A stretch of DNA of 35,578 nt, taken from Hepatocystis sp. ex Piliocolobus tephrosceles. Lineage: Eukaryota; Apicomplexa; Aconoidasida; Haemosporida; Plasmodiidae. The notes beneath the pieces were generated by a model. The model was not told the DNA's origin and did not search any database. It saw only the letters and a program-made list of their open reading frames with translations. Positions 20,505-29,601 of the stretch are shown one piece after another. A program made the translations under genes and the position numbers. The stretch spans positions 8,317 through 43,894 of the forward strand of contig CABPSV020000024.1 of NCBI GenBank assembly GCA_902459845.2. Direction: 5' to 3'. Positions within the stretch are counted from its first letter, which is position 1; each line of letters begins with the position of its first letter.

Positions 20505-22403
20505 ATGGATGTCGTAGTAAGTGAAAAAACGATAGAGACTGCTATGAAATACGTAAATGAATGTAAAGATGAATTTGAATCGAATATATTAAAACCAAAA
20601 ACAGAGAGGTTAAGGAATCCCCGTTCAGATTTATTAGAAGTGATTGAAAAAGGATGTAGAGGTAGAATTAAGATTTTTAATTTGTTGAATATTCCTAAAA
20701 GCGAAAAAGAATATAACAAGATTATAAGTAGTGAAACTGTTATAGATAATCCTTATGTGAATCAAATTGTAACTGTATGTGGTTGGAGTAAAACTATAAG
20801 AAAACAAGGGGGTGGTAGATTTTGTTTTGTTAATTTGAATGATGGCTCATGTCATATAAATTTGCAAATTATTGTTGATAGTACAGTGACCAATTATGAA
20901 AAGTTATTAAAATGTGGTGTTGGTTGTTGTTTCCGTTTTACAGGTACATTAATATTGTCACCAGTTCAAAATAAAGAAAAAAAAGGATTAATACAACAAA
21001 ATGTAGAACTTACTTTACAAGATAACAATATTCACAATTTTGAAATATATGGTGAAAACTTAAATCCTCAATCTTATCCATTATCTAAAAAAAGTCATAA
21101 TAAAGAATTTTTAAGAGAGGTTGCACATTTAAGACCTCGTAGTTATTTTATAAGTTCTGTTATTAGAGTTAGAAATGCATTAGCAATTGCTACGCATTTA
21201 TTTTTCCAAAGTAGAGGATTTTTATATATACATACACCTTTGATTACTACATCAGATTGTGAAGGAGGTGGAGAAATGTTTACTGTAACTACATTATTAG
21301 ATGAAAGTGGTGATATAAAATCTATACCAAAAATTAAAAAAAGTAAAAATATTTCAACTACTGTTGTTTCATCAGATGGTGTCAAAACATCTGAAAAACG
21401 TGAACCCATTAACAATTCTGAACAACTTACTGATTCAAACAAAATAAATGGTACACATAAAGATAATACATCAAATTTAAATAATTTGGACAGTAATGAT
21501 ACGAGTGGTAAAACGGGTGGTATAACGAATGGTAATATAGATAAAAGTACATGTACAGGCACAGATACGTCGGGAGATTATTTAGTTAACTATAAAAAAG
21601 ATTTTTTTAATAAACAAGCATTTTTGACAGTAAGTGGACAACTATCATTAGAAAACATTTGTTCAGCTATGGGTGATGTATATACATTTGGTCCAACATT
21701 TAGAGCCGAATTATCACATACATCAAGACATTTGGCTGAATTTTGGATGATTGAACCAGAAATTGCATTTTCTGATTTATATGATACAATGGAACTTGCA
21801 GAATCTTACATAAAATATTGTATAGAATATGTACTTAATAATAATTTTTTTGATTTATATTATTTTGAAACAAATGTAGAAGAGGGTTTAATTGAAAGAT
21901 TAAAAAATGTTTTGAATAAAGATTTTGTTAGGATTACTTATACAAATGTTATAAATTTATTATTAGAGTTTTCATCAACATTTGAAACTCCAGTTAGTTG
22001 GGGAATGGATTTACAATCGGAACATGAACGATTTGTAGCTGAAAAAATATTTAAAAAGCCTGTTATAGTATATAACTATCCTAAAGATTTAAAAGCATTT
22101 TATATGAAATTGAATAAGGATAATAAAACAGTAGCTGCTATGGATGTATTGGTTCCTAAAATTGGAGAAGTTATAGGAGGTTCACAAAGAGAAGATAATT
22201 TAGAATTACTTGATAACATGATTAAAGAAAAAAAATTAAACATGGATAGTTATTGGTGGTATAGACAATTAAGACAATATGGATCTCATCCACATTCCGG
22301 TTTTGGTTTAGGATTTGAGAGATTAATTATGTTAGTAACTGGAGTTGATAATATTAAAGATACCATTCCTTTTCCTCGATATCACGGACATGCTGAATTT
22401 TAA
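20505..22403 (+). CDS. AsnRS: asparagine--tRNA ligase, bacterial/plant-type
   Basis: Single exon, 632 residues. It charges tRNA(Asn) with Asn using ATP. An N-terminal extension (1-85) precedes the OB-fold anticodon-binding domain (VCGWSKTIRKQGGGRF, DGSC), then the class II core: LREVAHLRPR, a motif 1 region near 238 (TPLITTSDCEGGGEMF), motif 2 with FGPTFRAE (Arg 400) and HLAEFWMIEPE, then GGSQRE, YWWYRQLRQYG and motif 3 GLGFERL (Arg 606). Every block matches bacterial AsnRS, whereas metazoan NARS1 has different wording at these blocks. There is no signal or transit peptide, and I recall the P. falciparum counterpart (PF3D7_0211800) as the cytosolic enzyme. A Ser/Thr/Asn-rich insert of about 90 residues (about 265-360) sits between GEMFTVTTL and KDFFNKQAFLTVSGQL. 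About 548 residues is usual for cytosolic forms; the excess is the insert and the N-terminus. Confidence 0.95.
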   Translation: MDVVVSEKTIETAMKYVNECKDEFESNILKPKTERLRNPRSDLLEVIEKGCRGRIKIFNLLNIPKSEKEYNKIISSETVIDNPYVNQIVTVCGWSKTIRKQGGGRFCFVNLNDGSCHINLQIIVDSTVTNYEKLLKCGVGCCFRFTGTLILSPVQNKEKKGLIQQNVELTLQDNNIHNFEIYGENLNPQSYPLSKKSHNKEFLREVAHLRPRSYFISSVIRVRNALAIATHLFFQSRGFLYIHTPLITTSDCEGGGEMFTVTTLLDESGDIKSIPKIKKSKNISTTVVSSDGVKTSEKREPINNSEQLTDSNKINGTHKDNTSNLNNLDSNDTSGKTGGITNGNIDKSTCTGTDTSGDYLVNYKKDFFNKQAFLTVSGQLSLENICSAMGDVYTFGPTFRAELSHTSRHLAEFWMIEPEIAFSDLYDTMELAESYIKYCIEYVLNNNFFDLYYFETNVEEGLIERLKNVLNKDFVRITYTNVINLLLEFSSTFETPVSWGMDLQSEHERFVAEKIFKKPVIVYNYPKDLKAFYMKLNKDNKTVAAMDVLVPKIGEVIGGSQREDNLELLDNMIKEKKLNMDSYWWYRQLRQYGSHPHSGFGLGFERLIMLVTGVDNIKDTIPFPRYHGHAEF

Positions 22404-22858
22404 AAAAAAAAAAAAAATTTTTTTTTTTTTTTTTTTTTTTTTATACATAACACATATAAATATTATACACAACACATATAAATATTATACACAACACATA
22501 TAAATATTATACACAACACATATAAATATTATACACAACACATATAAATATTATGTAGCTATCATAATTGTAGAACTGCAGAACTGTAGAGCTGTAGAAT
22601 TGCAAATTGCCAACGTCAGTTATGTTTATTTTTATCACTTACAAAAAAATATATACTTGTTAGTTTTTTTTTTCTTTTTTTTTTGAATCATTAAAAGAAG
22701 GGAATAATATATCGTATAACAATAGTACAAAAAAAAAAAAAAATAATAAGAGATACTAATACATTGTTGTGTTTATATGTATACATATTATTGCGCATTA
22801 GTTTTTTTTTTTTTTTTTTATTTTATCCCCAATAATTTAGTCTATATTTATTCCATAT
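22404..22858. other. convergent intergenic region
   Basis: This lies between the 3' ends of AsnRS (+) and the RluA-like gene (-). It starts with an A-run followed by a T-run (22403-22442), which could form a long A/U hairpin in transcripts, then the 22-base tandem, then mixed AT sequence. No gene seen. Confidence 0.65.
22441..22554. repeat. 22 bp tandem repeat, five copies
   Basis: The unit tattatacacaacacatata plus aa repeats nearly perfectly five times in the 3' flank of the AsnRS gene. Confidence 0.92.
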
Positions 22859-24532
22859 TTATTCCATATTTGTAAAATAAATTGGTGCATCATAATTAGA
22901 GAGCTCCTTTGGATTTTTTGCGAGTACACCTTTTTTATTTACTTTTTTTTTTTTCTTACTTTTTTTATCATCAGTTTTATATATATCGTTCAGTAGTTGT
23001 TCATGTTCTTTATCTGCTTTCATTTCGTCTTCTACCCCATCGTAGAATTTGTCATGTACTGCACCACTGTTATTACCAGCAGTGTTTTTATATGCATACT
23101 TCGAACTGTAACTATAAGTATAATTATTTTTATTAAGAATACTGTTTCTATTATTTGTATTAATTGGAAGATATTCATTTGTCATCTTGTAGCTACTTTG
23201 GTTATCGGCATCCATATTATTATTTATGTGGTGACTCACATTAGTATAACGCCTTTTATGCATTTCTTCTACTGTTAACTTTTTTACTAATCCAACAGCA
23301 CCTAACAAAACTAAAGTCTCTTTTATATATTTTGCAATTTCACATGATATATATATTGGTACGTTACAACTGGATTCGAAATAAACAGAACAACATTGTA
23401 AATGTAGTTTTGTTTGTTTATCATATATGGATTGTTTTTCATCATATATGGATTGTTTTTCATCATATATGGATTGTTTTTCATTATGTATGGATTGTTC
23501 TTTATTATGTATGGATTGTTCTTTATTCCTGTTTTTTTGCGCAGCAATTTTATTGTCTCCCTTATGTGTACATAATGCCATATTCAATCGAAATATCCTT
23601 TTTATATTCACGATCCTATTAAGTCGTTGATAAAAAAAAAAATCATTTTTTTTTATTTTTTTTTGCATATTTATATATTCGTGATCACCAACTATACATG
23701 TAAATAAAGAATAAAACAGTAACGGTTTTATATATTTTGAATCATTTGCATTAATATATATTTTTAATAGACTAAAATTCTGTTGATTATAAAAAATATT
23801 ATTATTTATAACAGTGTAACATAATTTTTTATTAATTCCTGTTATATTGTCACATTTATTTGTTGGTATCATAATGTTAGAATTGTTGATATATTTTAAA
23901 TACATGTTTATTTCTTCAGGTATATTTTTATTTTTGTTTTGTTCTATTTTTCCATATACTAACGTTATAAATATATTATTATATACATGATTTTCAATAA
24001 ATTTATTTTTACTTATTAATAAACATCCACTTATATTGTTTGGTAACTTGTAAAGGATATTATATTTAAAATCTTTCCCTTTTTCCTTTTTTAATTCTTC
24101 TAACTGGTTTATTATACTTTTAGTTTTTTTTTCTGCCCGTCCAAAGGTGGACACGCCATACGGTTTGTTGATAACTAAGTAGTCGTCATCGTTGTGCAAA
24201 ATTCTGCGTTTAAGAAAATAAAAAAAAACAGATACATACATATATGTATGTATGTATTTACGTATGTACGCATGTATAGTTAACGGAAGGGTGATTAAAG
24301 AAGCAAAAGTGAATAAACCTAAGCCTTTCCTATTTTTTTTATGTACAACTTACAAATTATTTATATCGCTAGCGGCATTAACATTTGATAATCTTCTTGT
24401 AAACAACTTTTTAATCAAATTTGGGGTTAACAACTTTTTTATCTGCAAAAAAAAAAAAAAAAAAAAAAAAAAATATGTATGTATGTAGTATGTATGTACT
24501 TACACTTGTATGTATATATTTTTTTTGAACAT
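22859..24532 (-). CDS. RluA-fold pseudouridine synthase relative, organelle-targeted, three exons
   Basis: The exons are 24532-24506 (MFKKNIYIQ), 24442-24354 and 24203-22859. The junctions are CAA|GTGTAAG to TTTGCAG|ATA (phase 0) and AATTT|GTAAGT to AAACGCAG|A (phase 2), giving 486 residues. The first two exons make a basic presequence (IKKLLTPNLIKKLFTRRLSN), suggesting mitochondrial or plastid import. Residues 40-58 (LHNDDDYLVINKPYGVST) match the conserved start of the RluA core, YGKIEQ and CIVGDHEY match later landmarks. The catalytic motif, normally R-L-D-x-x-T-S-G, reads KLPNNISG at 91-98: the Asp is Pro. The usual GRTHQIR motif is also degraded (NDSKYIKP). The C-terminal half has a six-to-eight-residue repeat (SIYDEKQ) and a Lys-rich tail. 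It is therefore probably a non-catalytic member. I am confident of the fold and less so of exon 1. Confidence 0.78.
23405..23535 (-). repeat. in-frame 24 bp repeat in RluA-like gene
   Basis: About five copies of a 24-base unit (atatggattgtttttcatc on the plus strand) encode SIHNKEQ/SIYDEKQ-type repeats in the middle of the protein. This is an insert between the two conserved parts of the domain. Confidence 0.85.
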
Positions 24533-24704
24533 TTAATATATAACGAGAATATAAAAAAAAAAGTAGTAAAACAAAAAGGATATACAATTTATCAAATGGA
24601 AAAATATATAAAAGAAATAATTGAAATAATTTTAAAGTAATGAATAAAATATATATACCATAGCCTTTTTTTTAACATTTTAAAGGTTGGTGGTGAGAAA
24701 TATA

Positions 24705-24753
<49 letters not shown>

Positions 24754-24816
24754 CTAAATAGCTAAATAAATGTATGTTTGTAGGTTATTTTATTGACAGT
24801 ATTCAATAGGCACATA

Positions 24817-24865
<49 letters not shown>

Positions 24866-25153
24866 GTGTACATGCATCCCTCGCGGATGTTCTTTTTATT
24901 TCTTTATTTTAAACTAAATTATTTTAAACTAAAAACAAATCATGCTATCCATTATTGAATAACCTTTTTAGTTTTCCATAAAAATGTATATATATATTTA
25001 GTAAAACATCGAATCGTATTTGTAAAAAAAAGTGTTTATATATATACAGATAATTTGTAATATTGCATAGGCTTATGCTACTTATATATTTATACGACAA
25101 ATAAGATACAACTGCACAAATAGGATTGTAGCATTTAAATTGTGCTATTGAAG

Positions 25154-25244
<91 letters not shown>

Positions 25245-26060
25245 GTTATATTATCACGTTTGCAGGTTTACATGTTAGTTAACATATATTAACGAATTTA
25301 TTTTTGTTTTATTTTTACTGCTGTTAAGCTTCTCAAGTAACGTCATTTTTTTTTTTTTAAATGGAGTAAAACAAAAATTAAACTTATTCGAGTATAAGCT
25401 TATTCGAGTATTGAAGCAAAAAAAAATGAAAGCTAAAAAAAAAAAGGGCAAAAATATATAAGGAAGTATCTAACATACATTGAGAATAATGTAAAAAAAA
25501 AAAAAAAAAAAAAAGCCCTTTGTTCTAATGTACGGTCGATAATTTATATATTAAAAAAAAAAATAAATAAAAAAAAAAAAAAAAAAAAAAAAACAGTTTT
25601 TGTCTCATTTTAATGTATATGCATATGTTTATTTTATTTTTATTTTGTTATATATATATATATATATATATATGTACATTTTTTTTTATTCGTTCGTTAG
25701 TGTAATGTATAATTGTGTTTTGTTAAAATTTATGCAATACATAATAAATATTACATATTTGAATATAGTGGGATAATAGAAGGAAAATCCTTTTCGTAGT
25801 TATTATTTTTATAAACACTTAGCATAATATACTTAATAATATATTTTTTTTTTTTTTTTTTAAGAAGAAAGGGTTCTTTAACACATAAACACTTAGTATA
25901 TTTGTAGCTTATATGTATATATACAAATATGCATATATACTAAAGTCATAACAAGCCACAAAACTGTCACTTACAAATATATATATATATATATGTGGAT
26001 AAAAACAAAAATAAGAAAATTAACAAAACTAACTAAACATAATAGGGCTTATTAAACAAA
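24533..26060. other. divergent intergenic region with 89-base poly(A)
   Basis: Shared upstream region of the RluA-like gene (-) and the transporter (+). It holds (TA)n at 24700-24747 and 24817-24859, poly(A) of 89 bases at 25154-25242, further A-runs near 25490-25515 and 25567-25593, and (TA)n at 25650-25672 and 25977-25994. No coding signal. Confidence 0.65.
25154..25242. repeat. poly(A) tract, 89 bases
   Basis: Unbroken run of A, the longest homopolymer in the window. The exact length is unreliable. Confidence 0.9.
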
Positions 26061-26635
26061 ATGAAGAAAAACAGATTTCGAGTTTTTTCTTCGATTGCTA
26101 TATACCTTATATCATCAATTGCAGCAGTATTTGCAAATAAACATGTTTTAATGAATAGTTCATTTGGTTTAGTTTTGTTAATATTACTACAACATCTATC
26201 ATGTTTGATTTTTTTATTTTTATTTAAAAACGTTTTAAAGAATTTTGAAAAAAAAACTGATAGTGACAATGAGAATGTACAAGATATTCCTTTTTCATTT
26301 TTCCATGGAATAAAACAGCTTTGGTTAATAATATTAACATATAATTTTACTATAATATTTGGGAACATATGTTTAAAATATACTAATATTTCATCGTTTC
26401 AATTGTCAAGATCTATGACCCTACCTTTAAATTTTTTATTTTCTTATTTTTTTTTTAAACAAATTCAATTCAATTTTTTAATGATCTGTTCATGTATTAT
26501 TGTTTCGATTGGATTTTTTATATTTTCTATTAATGCAGTTAGTATAAATTACTATTCTGTTTTATACGGTATATTCTTATATATATACACTAATATAATT
26601 GCACTTATATAATATATACGTGCAAGTGTCTATAT

Positions 26636-26671
<36 letters not shown>

Positions 26672-27547
26672 TGGGTGTTGATGTGTACATTTGATTAAGA
26701 AAACAAGTTGAGAAAAAAAGAAAAAAAACTTTAATCAGTTATACACATAACAGCATAAAAAAAAAATATCCGCAATTTTGTACATGCGGACGCATGTATA
26801 TATTTTTTCAATCATTCGTTTTTATTATTTTTAATTTGTTCTTTTCCTAGTTTCTTACTTTGCTATACATTCTTTTATATTATTATTTTTTTTTTTTTTT
26901 TTTTTTCAATTTTTACGTTTTTGTCTTTTTTTTTTAAAACATAATATATTTATTTTATTTTTTTTATTTTTTTACAGGTGTAATAGCTTCAATAGTTCAA
27001 GCTACGCATTTGAATTTATTAAAATCGAAATTAATGATTTATAAAAACAAGAGAATGTTGTTGGAATACAACTTAATGTATTCCATTATAATATTATTTA
27101 TTTATTCCCTCATAACAAAGGATATATTTGAAATATATAAATTAAATGGCCAACTTATATATTCTATCACGATATCATGTAAGTTTATTTTCCCCCTATA
27201 AAAATGGAAAAAAAAAAAAAATCAACAATCTATTATTTTTTGTTTATTCATTTGTTAATTTATTATTTTTTTTTTATTCATTTATTAATTTATTATTTTT
27301 TTTTTATTCATTTATTAATTTATTATTTTTTTTTTATTCATTTGTTAATTTATTATTTTTTTTTTATTCATTTGTTAATTTATTATTTTTTTTTTATTCA
27401 TTTGTTAATTTATTATATTTTTTTTTATTCATTTGTTAATCTATTATATTTTTTTTTTTATAATTATCAAAAGCATTTACACATATTTACAACGAACCCA
27501 GGTAGTGAAAGTACCTTACACATTGTGATTTAACAACACACATAATG

Positions 27548-27607
<60 letters not shown>

Positions 27608-27938
27608 TAGGTTTAGCATCGGTAGGCGTGACATTTTCATCTTTTTTATGTATTTATTACACAGATAATGTTATTTTTAATATGTTTGGAAATGTAAAAT
27701 CCACAATTCAAACATTTTTAAGTAAGTATTACAATGAAGAAACTTTACATATACATACCACAATTGGAATAATATTAACTACTCTAGGTTCGTTTATGTA
27801 TACATATTCAAGCGAATTATCAAAAAAAAAAAAAATTGCTTAGAATAAAACAAAATAACGTTTCACATAAGTTTTCTATTTTATTTAATTATTATCTCTT
27901 GTTTTTATTTTTATTTATTATTTATTATTTTTATTTTA

Positions 27939-27969
<31 letters not shown>

Positions 27970-28579
27970 TTATTTTTATTTTATTTTTTTATTTTATTTT
28001 ATTTTATTTTATTTTATTTTTTTATTTTATTTTATTTTATTTTTTTTTTTTTATAGTTAAGCGAAAATGTAAAGTCATGTGTACGACCACCTCTCAAAGT
28101 CAATACGGTAATAAATAAATAAATAAATAAATAAATAAAAATATAAAATGCACTTTAAAATATGCATTATAAAAATGTATTAATTATAACAAAAACAAAT
28201 TAGTGCGTAAATGACATCATATTAGTATGTAATAAGACCGAAGTGTTGCAATTATTTACTTGTACACTTATTTATTTACCTTTTTACATGTTATTATAGG
28301 TGGATAAGAATGTTAAATCAGAAGGTGGAAAAGAAAATAAGGTAATATATATATATACGTACGTACTTAAGTATGCACATATTTATACGTACTTAAGTAT
28401 GCACATATTTATACGTACTTAAGTATGCACATATTTATACGTACCTAAGTTTGCATATGTTTATACATATGTACATATATTTTTTACCTTCTTAGGGTTA
28501 TGACATACAAACAAGTAAAGAGGAAAATAATAAAGATGCGCCCATTTATATTTTCGAACAGATGGTTAAAAACTATTGA
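26061..28579 (+). CDS. GDP-fucose/nucleotide-sugar transporter (SLC35C1-like), multi-exon
   Basis: Firm exons are 26061-26568, 26978-27178 and 27611-27843. The junctions are TACG|GTATAT to TTTACAG|GTG and TCAT|GTAAGT to TATATAG|GTT, both phase 1. They give 313 residues and about ten membrane spans. It belongs to the drug/metabolite transporter superfamily. SLRSMT..P-type text (FQLSRSMTLPLNFLFSYFFFK) corresponds to GRSLTTVFNVLLSYLLLK of human SLC35C1, and STIQTFLSKYYNEET to its AQTVLAVLYYEET. The expected role is import of GDP-fucose into the ER/Golgi lumen in exchange for GMP, serving TSR O-fucosylation. The stop at 27841 leaves a C-terminal KKIA, a KKxx ER-retrieval form. Three more perfectly spliced phase-0 exons (28057-28107, 28300-28341, 28496-28579) follow and need only a one-base change in an A14 tract to join. 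I recall P. falciparum PFB0535w as its counterpart. Confidence 0.82.
27241..27450. repeat. 30 bp tandem in intron 2 of transporter
   Basis: Seven copies of a 30-base unit (ttattcatttgttaattta plus a T-run) are almost perfect. They are wholly within the intron bounded by GTAAGT (27179) and TATATAG (27610), which also has a poly(T) tract of about 56 bases at 27549-27604. Confidence 0.92.
28057..28579 (+). CDS. probable C-terminal exons of the transporter gene
   Basis: There are three exons: 28057-28107 (LSENVKSCVRPPLKVNT), 28300-28341 (VDKNVKSEGGKENK) and 28496-28579 (GYDIQTSKEENNKDAPIYIF..KNY then TGA). Each is preceded by a T-rich AG acceptor, and the first two end in G|GTAATA. All are phase 0, and only this frame is open in all three. 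No ATG starts this frame, so they must continue an upstream exon. The encoded 58 residues are hydrophilic, like the cytosolic tail after the last span of SLC35C1. Confidence 0.6.
28361..28465. repeat. 26 bp tandem in intron of transporter gene
   Basis: Four copies of tacgtacttaagtatgcaca plus tattta; the fourth is diverged. Each copy contains the palindrome TACTTAAGTA. It lies between the 28300 and 28496 exons. Confidence 0.9.
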
Positions 28580-28986
28580 GGACATGTATATATAAATTAT
28601 AAATGTATAAAAAATATAGGTATATATATATATATATATATATATAGGTCTCCTTTGTGATATATGCCTTAATTTTTCTTGTTTTTCCAATTTTTTGTTT
28701 GCCTTTGTTCACTCGTTCGCTCACTTCTCTACTCGCTTAACCGTCTTGCTACACCTCTTTCCATCCATTAATTTAATTAACATTACTCTCATATTTTAAA
28801 TCGCAACGTTGTTAATTCAATTTATTTTTAAATATTTTTAATTTTTAACTTTTAATTTTTAATTTTTGATTTTTAATTTTTAATTTTTTATATATATTAA
28901 TTTTTTTTTTTTCTTCTATTTTCGTACTACATATATATACAATAAACATTGAGCGCCCAACTATTATTATGCCATATTTTATAAAT

Positions 28987-29037
<51 letters not shown>

Positions 29038-29601
29038 TAATCTCTTTATTTTGTTCTCTTTAAATAAATCGCACTTGTTTTTTCTATTTTATTTTTTTTT
29101 TTTAAACATTTTACCGAATTCCTTTTTTTAAAATAATTAATAAAAATTTGATAGATTCATAAATAACTAATTAACTTTGTTTTTTTTTTTTTTTCTTTTT
29201 AAAATTTTATTTTTTGTTAAGGCGTAAACCTATGTTTAAACGTTTTTTTTTTTTTTTTTTTATATAAGTATATGTAAATATAAACCAGTAACATATAACA
29301 ACTGATACATAAAAAATTTCATACACAGGCGCTATATTTCTTTAAAAAAAAATATATAAGATTCGAACAAAAATTGTTCGAGTTGTATTCACGATTTTAG
29401 CTTGTATATATCAAATATATACATTGATCTAAAAAAACAAAAAAAAAACAAAAAAAAAAACAAAAAAAAAAACAAAAAAAAAAACAAAAAAAGTTTGTTT
29501 CCGTTGATGCTTCTGTTGATTAATTAACAAAAGATAAACGTCACCTTTTTTAAAAGTATTTGTAGTTAGAAGCGTATATATTGTCATATTGACATGTACA
29601 A
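28580..29601. other. intergenic upstream of WD40 gene
   Basis: Contains (TA)n at 28620-28646, a repeated aatttttaa run near 28830-28890, poly(T) at about 28989-29035, a (caaaaaaaaa)n tract at 29432-29492 and a short hairpin at 29363-29381. No coding signal. Confidence 0.6.
29363..29381 (+). promoter_or_regulatory. 8 bp perfect stem with AAA loop upstream of WD40 start
   Basis: TCGAACAA, then AAA, then TTGTTCGA. It lies about 220 bases before the ATG at 29602, so it may be in the 5' untranslated region. Function unknown. Confidence 0.45.

Noticed and set aside
27204..27533. Phe/Ile/Tyr-rich frames in the transporter's intron
   Set aside because: Translated 30-base intron repeat between a GTAAGT donor and a TATATAG acceptor.
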